DNA from: Chamaecyparis obtusa
Lineage: Eukaryota > Streptophyta > Pinopsida > Cupressales > Cupressaceae
Direction: 5' to 3'
Assembly (NCBI GenBank): GCA_027943335.1
Contig: BSBK01002795.1
Location: 1-64,000, forward strand
DNA length: 64,000 nt
Shown here one piece after another: positions 31,443 to 43,640 of the stretch. The position numbers and the translations under genes were made by a program. The notes beneath the pieces were generated by a model. The model did no database searches and had not been told where the DNA came from. It saw only the letters and a program-made list of their open reading frames with translations. How positions within the stretch are numbered: the first letter of the stretch is position 1; the number at the start of each line of letters is the position of its first letter.

Positions 31443-33688
31443 TGCCCAAAATTTCCTATTCTGCAAATTTGGCCAAGTTTCCAGGTGTCTATTTTATTCT
31501 GCCCTGTTGCAGCTTGTTTTCATTTGCAAAGTTGATCCATGAAGTTTTATGATGTGCGATCTGAGCCTTATGATCTTCAATGTGTCATCATGCTTCAATT
31601 CAAATTGCATCACTTAATTCACCAAATGCTCAAAGATATTCAAGTTTGAATGCTTGCAGGAAATACTCAGATCGTAGAGTTACAAAAAATGTTCAAAGTG
31701 TCGAAAACCCTCTGTGTTTTTTGCCTCTTGGTCTAGAAGCTCAGGATGTTTTCGACCTTCACCCTAAAAGCCTAGGATGTTTTCAACCTTGGTTGTTTTC
31801 AACACTTCATTTTTCTTCTTTGGTGTTAGTATTTTCCATGTGTGCAACTCCGATCAAGTGGGCCCAGTAGTTGTTTTCGAAGAACACTAGCGGTTTGTCG
31901 CATGATCACATAACCCCTTTTTAGGCTATATGAACATGTGACAAACCATTAGCCATGCCGATAGGGGCCTATAGTTTGGTTACGTGCCCACATTTCATTG
32001 GTCGGCTAGTGACAAGGTTTTACAGTGGGCCGGGGATGCAAGTGCGGTAAAGATCCAATGGTGGTTGCATGTTTGCATGGGATCTTCTGACCCCATGTGA
32101 TCATGCGACAAGTATTCGATGAGGATCTCAATGGCTCATGGGTCTGATGGAGTCTCATTCTATGATGACCATGCGGTGAAGATCAATGACAGTTGCATGA
32201 TCTCATGGGATCTTTTGACTCCATGAGATCACGCACCCACCGTTAGATTAGAATCTCAGTCAAAGTGGGCCTGGGGTTGGTAAGTAGATGCACAATTGCA
32301 TGGTTAACAGATTTTGCATGGTCGCTAGATGAACCCGGGGTTAAGGAAAAGTCCACACAACTTGACGACTAGGAAGAAATGAACCTGAGGTAAGCTAGGG
32401 TTAATCTTGCAATGTGTTCTTGTGGGCCCACATGTCTTATGTGGTAGTAGAGATAGTTTTAAGTGGCTAGTTTCATGATTGCATGCGGCCTTTTGGGCTC
32501 ATGTGATCATGCAACCAATGTTCATTTCAAGTGGTGCAACTTTTTTCGTGAGCTTTTCTTCAATAGAGAATGTTGTAAAGTGCAGGTAGCTGAGGATTGA
32601 TGATTTCAGAGGTGGTTGCAGTTGGGAGAATTTGTAGAGATCTAGATTGTCATTTTGGCATCATTTTGAGGATCTGAGATTAGATTTGAGAATTCATGAT
32701 AGCTCAACTTGTAGAGAAGTAGTTGGATCTAGGTTGTTTATTTGTAGGAAATTTCAGTACAGGTATGGACATGTAAGGAAAGATATATTTGATCTGTTGG
32801 GATATTTTCAAAAAAGAATTTATGATCAGTCGTGTTTGACCTAGGGTTGGTTATTAAATTGTTTAATCTATAGCCCTGGTTAGTTTTTTGACTCCTACCT
32901 GCATGTAGTTGAAGGATGTATATAGTGTTTTTTGGAGCTTGTAGAGCTCAGAATTCACATTTTGTAAAAAAGAAAGACTCTTTCTTGGGAAGCTATCTGT
33001 GGCATTTCTTCCTGCCCCTTGGTTTCCCACATTCTGTGATTCCCATTGAGATAAAAACATTGCAGAGGTATTTTTTGATAGTTCTTCATGTCCTTATGCT
33101 TCCTTGTCTTTGTTTATCTTTTATTGGATTGAAGTATATGAATGTTGTTAATGGAAACTAGGGTTCCTAGTCCCTCTTACCTTTTGCATTTTGTGTGTTA
33201 CTATGTCTGATCTGATTTAGATGTTTTGTGGGTATGCTATAGGCCCTAGCAGTCTTGTCTCATTCCTACACCGAGTTGCAGAAGAGGATGTTTGTTTGTA
33301 GGTCATAGATTGAGTCTTCTATTCTTTCCTTCCTATGAAATACTTATGCAAGCCTATCTAGTGAGTGGTGACTTATTAGGCCTAATTCCTCCATTGATCT
33401 CATTCCTCTATACTGAGATCCAAACCCTAATTTTGGTGCATCACCTAGTAGGTAGATTTTCTTTCTCTTATTTTCCTTTCCAAGCATTCCTTCTATCCCT
33501 TTCCCTCAAAAGAATTTACTTTCCTGTTAAGAGCAAACTAAGGTGATTATCCAAGAGGAACCAGCCTAGAACCTAGAGGTTTCATCTCGGTTAGCAAAGG
33601 TACCACAACCTTGAGATGATTCCCAAGTTATACCGAGTTATCAAGACTATGAGAGCTTGAGAAAAGGCACAAAACTTAGTGTATAACA
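31443..33688 (+). repeat. G2 left LTR, 5'-truncated
   Basis: 2246 bp matching 35992-38238 along its length; ends GTATAACA. The junction at 31443 falls directly against the Tinv ORF3 frame. Confidence 0.93.
31899..32511 (+). repeat. Four palindromic GCATGATC...GATCATGC modules in the G2 LTR
   Basis: Imperfect palindromes of about 38-44 bases at 31899-31942, 32067-32109, 32194-32235 and 32474-32511. The core is CATG-x-GATC-x-CATG and its complement around GGGATCTTTTGACCCC-like centres. The right LTR repeats all four at 36448-36490, 36614-36656, 36741-36785 and 37021-37061. Confidence 0.75.
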
Positions 33689-33692
33689 TTTA

Positions 33693-33710
33693 TGGCATGC
33701 TCGGTGGGAC
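33693..33710 (+). other. G2 primer binding site candidate
   Basis: TGGCATGCTCGGTGGGAC lies four bases after the LTR end. The tRNA is not identified. Confidence 0.45.
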
Positions 33711-33868
33711 AAAGTTTAGATTCATCTTAACTATTATGCTATCTCTAATATAGTAACTGCATAATACAAACCTTTCAGAGGTTAATATTTAGGTATATCT
33801 GGTGACTCCATGGATATGAAGATTAGTGACCCAATTTTTGATAGAGCTTATGAAGAAAATAGACCCTT

Positions 33869-35581
33869 ATGATGGCAAGACAATTTGCATTTGCACCCTT
33901 TAATCATGGTAGTCCATTAAATTTTTCCCAAAACCATGATGTGCCCTTGGCAACATTAAAAATTATACTTGATTTCACAGGTGAGGGACAGACAACAGCC
34001 CTTGAACACATTAGAGATGTGGCCACCATCTACAACATACATAATATAACTCAAGGAGATGTTACCACCAAGTTGTTGGCTGCCTCCTTTAAAGGTAAGG
34101 CCCTGGAATGGTTTAGAAATCTAGCAGTTGGCTCCATTACTTCATGGGATAGACTTGGAGACCCCCTTAGCAAACACTTTAGGGAAGATTCAGATTCTTT
34201 GTCTCTAGTAGAGCAACTCCAAACCATAAAGAGAGATTCTCGAGAGCTGATGATAGATTTTAATGGCAGATTCCTCAAGACATGGAATAGGATTCCAGTG
34301 AATGTAAGGCCTTCAACAGATTGTGCTTTCCTTTATTATTTGAGAAGCCTAACTAGTGATATATCTATCATGATTCAATCTTTGGGAGGTACTTCATTAC
34401 CTCAAGCTTTTGACTTAGTTGTAAAGGCAAAAAATTGCTTAATTTAGGCTGGTATGATAAACCCAAGGCTTCCCATGCCTATCTCTCTTAATCTTCAGCC
34501 CACTGTACCTCTGTAGATGCCTCCATTTACTCCCATGCCTGCATTAATAGAGCCTCAGGCCAACACTAGCTATGGGGAATCCATAGGTGACCTTCCTTAG
34601 GAGCTACTCAAAGTGAAAAGTGATCAACAAGAAATAAACCAAGAGATGATGAGTCTGTTGCAGGCTCTAACCAAAGAGTTGGTCACTAAAGATGAGTAGG
34701 ATCAAGAGGTTGCATTTCTTTATCAAAATTAGAGTCAAGGTTCCGGTTAGCAGTACCAAGCTCTAGGAAAATCTTACCAGCAAAGTAGACCACCATGTCA
34801 AGGAAGACATCAGGGTGAGAAACAAAATTTGGTGAAGAGACCTTTCTATCCCTACAATCCAGTCAGGAGGATAGTCCCAACACAAAACATCAAAGTAGCT
34901 GGCAGTCACCTAAACCCATTTTTTGGGAAGGGAGCTACAGATTTTTTGCTTGTTCTCTTGAACTATGAGGTTCTTGATGGAGAAGGGTCAGAAGTTTTTC
35001 AACAAGAGACAGTAGCCTCTCAAGCACATCCCCAGGATGGATTAGAGCAGTGAGATCAGGATAAGAAAGAAAATGAAAAAGGTGAGAGCCTAGCCTATCT
35101 TTATGAGGAGATGCCTTTCTATTTTGGGTAGGATGAGGTAGTGCAAAATTCATTAGTTGAGCCCTATGATTGTGGAAGTGAAGATAATAGAGTTGCTACT
35201 GACTTAGAGCAACAAGATGATTTTGATCTGATAATTGATGCTTTCTGCTCAACTCTTGTTGATGTTCTTCATCTTCCTGAAAAGGATAATGGCTTACGTG
35301 CTCTTGAGGATGGGTTTGTGTTTCAAGAGGTTAACTATGTCCCAACTATAGAAGAAGAAAACATATACTATATTATTGTGGAGGAGCAAGTTCTTGATCT
35401 TCCTACTGAAGACATTCATAAGATGCAAGCTGAGCAACAAGAAGGGCCTAATTTAATGCTCTCTAGGAGATGTCCTATCAGATATCTAGCCCAAATGGGG
35501 TCAAGAAAGACATGCATACTCAAGGAATCAATGGAGGGTGATGAAAAAGGTCCATTCCCTAAAGACCAAGGACTTATCTAG
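33869..35581 (+). pseudogene. G2 gag-like protein
   Basis: One frame of about 570 codons interrupted by about eight stops and apparently no frameshift. Residues ~30-190 carry a retrotransposon gag pattern (IILDFTGEGQTTALEHIRDV, KALEWFRNLAVGSITSWDRL, TWNRIPVNVRP). A Gln-rich middle and an acidic C-terminal third follow (EQQDDFDLIIDAF, IVEEQVLDLPTEDIHKMQAE). No zinc knuckle is evident. It would form particles for RNA packaging and rely on another element for enzymes. Most stops are TAG at places where CAG or a similar codon is likely. The frame is followed directly by non-coding DNA and the right LTR. Confidence 0.8.
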
Positions 35582-35724
35582 CTATATCAAACTACTGTGG
35601 AGGACAACATCTGTGATCTAATTGAGGTTAGTATCTGGTATACCAAGTTCAGGAGAAGATTTGCTAGATATTTCAGTATATTTTTGTCTCCCACTTTCTC
35701 CTTGTTAGCATCAAATGCGAAAAG

Positions 35725-38238
35725 TGTAATACCCTAAGGAGAAAGGGTAGTTATGGTTTTGTTTAAACCAAGTCTTTGCACTGGTTAGTTTAGGTTAGGT
35801 TAGGTTTCCCTATTTTCTAGAGTAGTTTCGTGCTATCCAAGAAGTGCCCCTGCACAGTTTGTCTAGCTGGTTCAGTTTTGTCTTTGTCAAAGTTTTGTGT
35901 TCCTATGATGACTCCTATGCCCAATGGATTGTGTTAAGGCCACTGGCCTAATTTCTAGCATGCTGACATCCTGCAAAAATCACCAAAATGTTGCCCAAAA
36001 TTTCCTATTCTACAAATTTGGCCAAGTTTTTAGGTCTTTATTTTATTCTACCCTGCTGCAACTTGTTTTCACTTGCGAAGTTGATGCATGAAGTTTTATG
36101 ATGTGCAATCTGAGCCTTATGATCTTCAATGTGTCATTATGCTTTAGTTTAGATCAAATCACTTAATTCACAAAACACTCAGAGATATTCAAGCGTGAAT
36201 GCTTGCAGGAAATACTCAGGTCGCAGAGTTACAAAAAAAGTTCAAAGTGTCGGAAACCCTCTGTGTTTTCTACCTTTTGGTCTGGAAGCTCAGGATGTGT
36301 TCGACCTTCACCCTGAAAGCCCAGGATGTTTTTGACCTCAGTTGTTTTCGGTGCTTCATTTTTCTTCTCTAGTGTCAGCATTTTCCATGTGCACAACTCC
36401 GATTAGGTGGGCCTAGTGGTTGTTTTCAAAGAATGCTAGCGGTCTGTCGCATGATCACATAACCCCTTTTTAGGCTATGTGAACATGCGAAAAACCATTA
36501 GTCATGCCGATAGGGGCCTGCAACTTGGTGACATGCCCACGTTTCATTGGTCAGCTGGTGATAAGGTTTTATAGTGGGCCTAGGATGCAAGTGCGGTAAA
36601 CATCCGACAGTGGTCGCATGTTCGCATGGGATCTTCCAACCCCATGTGATCATGCAAAAACTGTCCAATGAGGATCTCAATGGCTTGTGGGTCTAATGGA
36701 GTCTTAGTCTGCGATGATCATTGGGTGAAGATCGATAGTGGTCACATGATCTCATGGGCTTTTTTGACCCCATGAGATCACGTGACCGTCGTTAGATTAG
36801 AATCTCAGTCAAGGTGGGCCCAAGGTTGGTAAGCAGATGCGTGGTTGCATGGTTAAGAGATTTGGTGTGGTCGCTAGATGAGCCTAGGGTTAAGGAAAAG
36901 TTCACATGACTTGACGAATAGGAAGAAATTAACCTGAGGTAAGCCAGGGTTAATCTTGCAGTGTGGTCTTGTGAGCCTAGATGTCTTACGTGGCAGCAGA
37001 GACATTTTTAAGTGGCTAGTCACATGATTACATGTGACCTTTTGGGCTCATGTGATCATGCAACCAATGTTCATTTCAAGCGGTGCAACTTTTTTCGCGG
37101 GCTTTTCTTCTACAAAGAATGTTGCAAAGTGCGGGTAGCTGAGGATTGATGATTTTGGAGGCAATTGCAGTTGGGAGAATTTGCAGAGATCTACACTATC
37201 ATTTTAGGGTCCTTTTGAGGATCTAAGATCAGATTTGAGCATTCATGATAGCCTGACTTGCAGATAAGTAGTTGGATCCAAGTTGTTTATCTGCAGGCAA
37301 TTTCAGTATAGGAATGGACACGTAAGAAAAGATATATCTGATCTTTTGGGATATTTTTAGAAAAGCATTTATGATCAGTCTTGTTTGACCTAGGGTTGGT
37401 TATTAAATTGTTTAATCTATAGCCTTTGTTAGTTTTTTGACTCCTACCTGCGTGCAGTTGAGGGATGTATATAGTGTTTTTTGGAGCTTGTAGAGCTCAG
37501 AATTCACATTTTGTAAAAAGGAAAGACTCTTTCTTGGGAAGCTATCCATGGCATTTCTTCCTGCCCCTTGGTTTCCAACATTCTGTGATTCCCATTGATA
37601 GATAAAAACATTGCAGAGGTATTTTGCGATAGTTCTTCATGTCCTTATGCTTCCTTGTCTTTGTTTATCTCTTATTGGATTGAAGTCTATAATGCTGTTA
37701 ATGGAAACTGGGGCTCCTAGTCCCTCTTACCTTCTACATTTTGTGTGTTACTATGTTTGATCTGATTTAGATGTTTTGTGGGTATGCTATAGCCCCTAGT
37801 AGTCTTGTCTCATTCCTACACCGAGTTGTAGAAGATGATGTTTGTTTACAGGTCATAGGTTGAGTCTTATATTCTGGCCTTCCTATGAAATACTTATGTA
37901 AGCCTATCTAGTGAGTGGTGACTTATTAGGCACGATTCCTCCACTGATCTCATTCCTCTATACTAAGATCCAAACCCTAATTTTGGTGCATCACCTAGTA
38001 GGTATATTTTCTTTCTATTATTTCCCTTTCCAAGCATTCCTTCTATCCCTTTCCCTCAAAAGAATTTACTTTCCTATTAAGAGAAAACTAAGTTGATTAT
38101 CCAAGAGGAACTAGCCTAGAAGTTGGAGGTTTCATCTCGGTTAGCAAAGGTCCCACAACCTTGAGATGATTCCCAAGTTATACTAAGTTATCAAGACTAC
38201 GAGAGCTTGAGAAAAGGAACAAAACTTAGTGTATAACA
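35725..38238 (+). repeat. G2 right LTR (complete, 2514 bp)
   Basis: Starts TGTAATACCC after GCGAAAAG and ends GTATAACA. The part from 35992 matches the left LTR. The first 267 bases have no partner on the left. Confidence 0.85.
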
Positions 38239-40911
38239 ATTTTATTGAGTCTCTTCTTTAAGTACATCTCTTTTGCTACTATGGACACAGATTATTCTAG
38301 GCTAGAAAATTTTCTTTTGAACTGTGAGAGGACTAAACTCACATCATCAACCGAATGTACTTTTAGCACTTTCTTATCCCTTGGTAGCAAACTATTCAAA
38401 ATATTCACTGATTCCACAAGTAGAGGATTTCTCATGACTTGCTTCTCCTTTTCCTTTTCTATAGCCAAGACGCTGAACTTAATCAGGTCTTCTTCTTTCC
38501 AAGAGTCCAAACTGCTTGTGTCAGCTATCAAACTTGACAAAAATGCTCAGGAGGGAGTGATGGGAGTGTTGTCCATCACTTCTTGTTTCACTATGACCAG
38601 TTCAACAAAAGTTTCATCTTTACTTTCTTTTTCCTCTTCTCTTCTTCTCTTCTCTTCTTCTTCTTTCTCATAAGATACATCTTCTATGAGTACTTGTTCT
38701 TGCTGAGTGGGAGGTGTATTGCTGCATAAGATTTCAGCTTCTTTAGTACTAACAAATGCTTTGGAAAACTTGTCCAAATCCTTATCAGTAGCTTCCATGG
38801 CTATCTCCACATTATCTATGATAATAGTGTTTCCTTCGTGTGATTCTGAGATGGGCACAGACTTGTTTTCTTCTATTTGAGCTTCTGTTATGGGTGCTGA
38901 GTCCTGAGGACCTGTCACTAGTACATTGAAGGTCTCTATTTCTTTGTCTTTCTTACTAGCTGCATGAGTGATGGGTGTAGTAGGTGGTTTTATGTGTTGT
39001 TCTAATAACACCTTTTCAAAGGCCTTCTTTGTTTCCTTTGTTATCAGCTCATAGTATTTGTTTATAATGTGTAGAGTTTTCATCTTTTTCCTTAAGTGTG
39101 ACTTCACAAAATTTAATATTAGTGCCTTTTCTTCTTTAGAACATACTGGAAGAGTATCTTCTAATACTTTTTCTCTAATTCTTAGATCCTCTTCATTTTC
39201 TTGTCTCTTTTGGTATTCTAAAATATCTCATAATTTATCTGGAATAGAGGTTTTCAACTCAAGGACTATCTTCTTGAACTTGATCATATGTTTGACAATC
39301 ATACTATGTATTTTTTATTTGTCAATCTCACTGTATGTATCATAATACTTCCCTACTTGATCAATTCTGCCCTCATTAATAATTCTTGTGCTCAAAACTT
39401 TAAGGCTTGGTCTGAATCCTACCTTGGGAGGTGCTTGAATGTTTTTCCTACTCCATGTAGCTCACAAGGATGGATGACTAGTTCTAGCTTCTTTCTTCCT
39501 CTTGAATATTGGCTTATACTCCGGAGGAGTGGTAAGGTCAATAGTATCTTTGGGCGCAGAAGGAGTATTATCTTCTTTACCCTTCTGACTATCATTTGAT
39601 TTAGTTTTCATCTTCTTCAACTTAGGATCTTCTTGTTGTTCTTCTGTTGCTGCACTTTTCAATTCTAGGGAAATCTTTTCATCACTTGCTTTATCAAGGT
39701 CTTCTTGAGACACACCATGTATTCTCAAAATCTTAGAAGTGACCTTTGCAACCTTTATTTTAGTTGCTGCACTGTTATGCTTTGCATCAACTTCTCTGGT
39801 CTTTTCCTCATAGGTTCCCCCTAGGTTCATTAGGATCTTTGGGGGCTAAACGAAGTACCCGTGCATAATCTTCAAGAAATTGTTCCTCTAACTCATACCC
39901 AAGTGGATGAATCCACTTAGTTCTAGGCTCAACAACTTCCATACATGTAGCATCAGTCTCCACCATAAAGCATATTGTATCCTTATATTTCTCTATAATT
40001 CTTTCTAGAATCCTATACCTCATCTACATCTTAGCTCTAAAGGTATTCAATTCCAATGTGACATAGTCTCTTAGTGTTCTTTCTATGGATGCTTTGTTGG
40101 ATATCTGAGGCATTGTTGCAATGGACTTGTCCAAATACAAATCTAAAACTCTTCCAACTATATGAAGGTACATATAGATGATTAGGGTCCCAAACCTAAA
40201 TATCTTTGTTTTGTCATGTTTGATAGCTTTGTTGTTATCTATCAACTTTTCGTGCAAGATCTCACATAATTTGAACTCTCCATCTTCCTTTACTAGTCTG
40301 ATGGCAACTAGAATAGTGCTTGTGGACACACTATTCACCCTGCTGGTGTGATGCAATATGTAACCTAGTATCATTGACATCAATTTGATGTCTTCTTGCT
40401 CAATCAACTCAATATTCATGTTGTGCCTATCGCTCCTTGACTTACATACTTGCTCTACCATTTTAATGACATCCTTGCCCACTGGAAAGATGACACCTAT
40501 CCTAGAGAGGCCTATCATCTCATGTATTAGATCACTTGTGATCCTTACTGGAATGTCTCCAATCCAAAATAGATCATCGTGGATTCTACTCAATAAGATC
40601 TTTATCCATTCTAACTCATAGAATTAATATGCCATAGCATACTCAACAATAGGGTGATCATTCCATTTGGAGTATTCATCCATGAATGTTTTATCCTATT
40701 TCAATATGGTATCCATGTGTACCCTTAACCTATCTAGTCCAACAAGTTCTTTCTTATAGTAGATGTAAGCCCTTATGTCTTCCACATGCATGACGCTCAT
40801 AGGCGTGCGGGAGAAAGCTCCCTCTAAATCAACTAGGGTTGATTTAAATGGGTGCCTCTTGAAAACATATATTTTCTTCTTAGTGACATCATAAACAATG
40901 GGAGTGGCCAT
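38239..40911 (-). pseudogene. Tinv ORF3, proximal part (long protein of unknown function)
   Basis: ATG at 40909-40911 (MATPIVYDVTKKKIYVFK). The frame runs through 40696-40911, 40024-40593 and 39808-40023 with point stops, then after one shift near 39825 through 39462-39830, 38547-39107 and 38292-38540. Blocks shared with T ORF3: DLIHEMIGLSRIGVIFP versus the LIHE...LS..G segment; FMVETD...VEPR...PLGYE; and NKYYEL. The middle is Lys/Glu-rich, the end coiled-coil-like. The first globular block loosely recalls plant retroelement-associated ORFs, but I cannot assign a family. G2 cuts it at 38238. Confidence 0.7.
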
Positions 40912-41357
40912 GAATTACTTGATAATTTCTTTCCAACTAAACTTTGAGATAATCTGACGACTTCCAAATCAGCACAATGAGCTAGGGTTTCTACAACCAA
41001 TCAAATGTACTAATAACTACAACAAATCTCTGATAGATCAATCTCCAAGACTCCACAACACCTTCCAAGGCTCTTTTTTCTCTCTTATCACTCTGAATTT
41101 GAATGCAATGAGAAATAAAATAACTTTTGTGTACTTTAAAGGTGAAAAATATGCCATTAATGCACATCGCGTAAACTAGGCTATCACTTCAAAATTTGCA
41201 ACTCAAGTTTTGTTAACAATTAGCATGTGTGTTCTTGCACATAGGTACCTCTATACTCCAAAAGCTTAAGTCCAAAGGTGCATACTCTGAGGATGAGTAT
41301 ACTAGCCGTGTAGGGGTCTAGATCTAAATTAGCTCCCCCTATGACTCTGAGGGCCAT
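40912..41357 (-). other. Tinv spacer between ORF1 and ORF3
   Basis: 446 bases where T carries the small ORF2. I see no clear match to it here; the reading is broken. Confidence 0.4.
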
Positions 41358-42481
41358 TTATCTAGTTGTAGAGGGTGCATCAACTACAGATGCATCCAAT
41401 ACATTCTCATCAATTGTGTCATTTTTCTCTGACCAAATCATGCTTGCATCATTTGAGGCTTTGACAAAATTAACTTCTCCTACTAGATCCAAAATAGGTT
41501 CTTCGGCCTTTTTAGGGCTTCCTTGACCTTGCGTCCTTGATCTACAAAACCTTGAGATATGTCTAGCATTGTTACAAGAGTGACAAATGACTGGAGGTCT
41601 TATATTCCTTGGTGGATTAACATGAGTCACCAATCTGCACTATATTGTTGTGTGACCATTATAGTTACATATCTGGCATGTAACATTCTGAGAACTTCTT
41701 ACATTTATCTGATTCTGATTTCTTTGATCTTGCTGAATCCTATTCTTCTTGCTAGTCTTGCAATTCATAGCTCTATGACCAAACTTGTTGCATGAATAAC
41801 AATCATTAAAAGGTCTTACCTCTATACAGTTCCTCACAATGTGTCCATTCTTTTTAGAAGAAAAACAAGTGCGTTCTACTTGCTTGCACTCATTCTTAGG
41901 AAGACCACCATTATCTTTGGTTTGATCTTTAGTCTTTTCAGCATTTGTAGAGTTCTTTTGTGAATCCTTTCTCCATCCATATTGTCAATCTAATTTTTTT
42001 CTTCATTGTATCCAATATAGCTAGTGTCTCCTTTGGCTATTCTTGCATACAACTGAGATTCTACCAAATCAGCATTGGTGTGTAATTTGTCAATATGATT
42101 CTTTTCTTCTTTCAATTCAGACTCCAAGCTTTCTATTCTATTCCTTAGTTCCAAGATTTCCATGTTTTCTTGCCTTAGTTCTTCATTCAGCTGAAGGTTC
42201 TCTTTGATTTGTTCATCATAGACTGCTTGATTATTAGTCAACTTATCATCAACCTCTTCAAGTTTTTCTTTTAGGGATTTGTTTTCTTCATTGAGCTTCT
42301 TGACCATTATCCCTAGATCACTGGTAGAGCATTCTTTCAAATGTTTCCTTAGCTTTTTGATGACTAATTGAGCATCACTGAGTTTATCCTTTAGTTCTTC
42401 AGCTTCTCTTTTTAATTTGTCCAGATCTTCAAGAGTAGCTTCAAGATTTGTTTTCAGATGTTTCATTTCTATTTTGTCCAT
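41358..42481 (-). pseudogene. Tinv ORF1: coiled coil plus four zinc knuckles
   Basis: ATG at 42479-42481. The first 163 codons are a long coiled coil (KTNLEATLEDLDKLKREAEE, KLNEENKSLKEKLEEVDDKL). After a frameshift come four CCHC-type knuckles: CFSSKKNGHIVRNC (second Cys lost), CYSCNKFGHRAMNC, CQICNYNGHTTI-stop-C, and CHSCNNARHISRFC (Gly lost). The end reads VNFVKASND, as in T. Knuckles of this kind bind single-stranded nucleic acid and suggest an RNA-packaging protein, standing in for gag. It lies just after the primer site. Confidence 0.8.
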
Positions 42482-42521
42482 GATCTCTTCAAGTGGTTAA
42501 AATTCTATGCTTAGGACCAGA

Positions 42522-42533
42522 GCTTTGATACCA
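42522..42533 (-). other. Tinv primer binding site
   Basis: Complement of TGGTATCAAAGC, two bases (AT) inside the 5' LTR. Initiator tRNA-Met type. Confidence 0.9.
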
Positions 42534-42535
42534 AT

Positions 42536-43635
42536 TGTTAGGAATGGGAACACTCAAAGGGGGGGGGGGGTGAATCAGTGTTCACTATATTTTAACTTTT
42601 CACTTTAATCTTTATTCTGAATTTAAATGCTTAAGTACTAAAATAAACAAGAAACATGAGATCAACACATGACACCAGTATGGTTATGGGGAAACCCAAA
42701 TAGGTAAAAACCCTGATGGCACTTGATACCCACTAATATTTTGCACTTGATCCTTGTTAGAAGATCCTTTACCCTATTAGGAGTAGCTTTACAATGCTTT
42801 AAGTACAATAGACCTTGTTAAGGGTTAGACCCTATTAGGATTCTTTTACAATGATCCCTGTTAGGGGAGTGGACTCACTATCCTAGAGCTCATTGCTCAA
42901 ATGGTGAAGGCTACAACCTTCTAATTTCAGATACACACTATATTTGCAGGTGAACTATTACTGTGACACTTCTTGTCAGATTAGTTCCTTTGGTGTGATG
43001 ATGCTTTAACTTCTAGAAAATCTCTAATACATCTTATGATGTCTTTGCATACCTCTTCTCTACTTATCACAACTCTCTTATCACTTCCATACCGAACATA
43101 ATGGGTGCACCTTATATTTATGCGCTCATACAAAATACACAATTAGGTTAGCCCTATAACTAATTACAAACAACGCTTCCAAATGAATCGGCTTAAGCAT
43201 GCCTACAACTATACATATAAACATGTCGTCAACCTAAATACAATGGGTGCATGACATTTACAACATTACATTATAATCACAAACCAAAATGCTAACAGTT
43301 GGCTCCATGCTCTATTCTCTGCTGGCAAACACTGGCTGTGCAACTTCAACTGACTGTAACTTTCATATCTTTGTATATCTTCTTATGCGCTTATAGACTA
43401 AGCAAGAATATAGTCTAACCAACTTAACTTCCAAGGTGCATATCATAAGTCATCCATACACACATGCGCTGATGCTCTGGGCTGTAGGAATTTTGTGCAC
43501 TATCCAATCTTCAACACTTAATTGAATTCTGATCTTTACACTAAGTGTGTTGACTCCAAACTGCTATATGACTTTGTTACCATAATGAAAACACTATATC
43601 AAGTCATATAATTGAGTATAGACAACTTTCCAATA
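42536..43635 (-). repeat. Tinv 5' LTR (about 1100 bp)
   Basis: Uninterrupted partner of 28571-30716. On the plus strand it starts TGTTAGGAATGGG with a run of G (GGGGGGGGGGGTGAATCAG) and ends CCAATA before GCCTC. Confidence 0.92.
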
Positions 43636-43640
43636 GCCTC

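Larger units (their letters stand above)
31443..38238 (+). mobile_element. Element G2: gag-only Gypsy-type element (TR-GAG class) with 2.5-kb LTRs
   Basis: Long terminal repeats at 31443-33688 and 35725-38238 enclose only about 2.0 kb carrying a single gag-like frame. No protease, RT, RNase H or integrase motif is present, which fits the described TR-GAG type of non-autonomous elements. The left LTR lacks the first ~267 bp found in the right LTR (35725-35991), so no target duplication is visible. It interrupts Tinv ORF3. Confidence 0.85.
28571..43635 (-). mobile_element. Element Tinv: diverged minus-strand relative of T, split by a solo LTR and by G2
   Basis: LTRs of about 1.1 kb (42536-43635 and 28571-30716 less its insert), primer site 42522-42533, ORF1 with coiled coil and four knuckles, and a long ORF3 aligning with that of T at several motifs. 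No pol motif. Layout and sequence motifs match T, but nucleotide similarity is low, so it is a sister family rather than a copy. Confidence 0.85.
28566..43640. repeat. Target-site duplication GCCTC flanking Tinv
   Basis: GCCTC at 28566-28570 and 43636-43640. Joining the flanks restores C2 pol between integrase and RT. Confidence 0.85.

Noticed and set aside
31580..33546. Several plus frames of 60-100 codons within the G2 LTR
   Set aside because: They lie within an LTR, mostly differ between the two LTR copies, and contain no domain.
34051..34278. 75-codon minus frame inside G2 gag
   Set aside because: Shadow of the gag frame, which matches the retrotransposon gag pattern on the plus strand.
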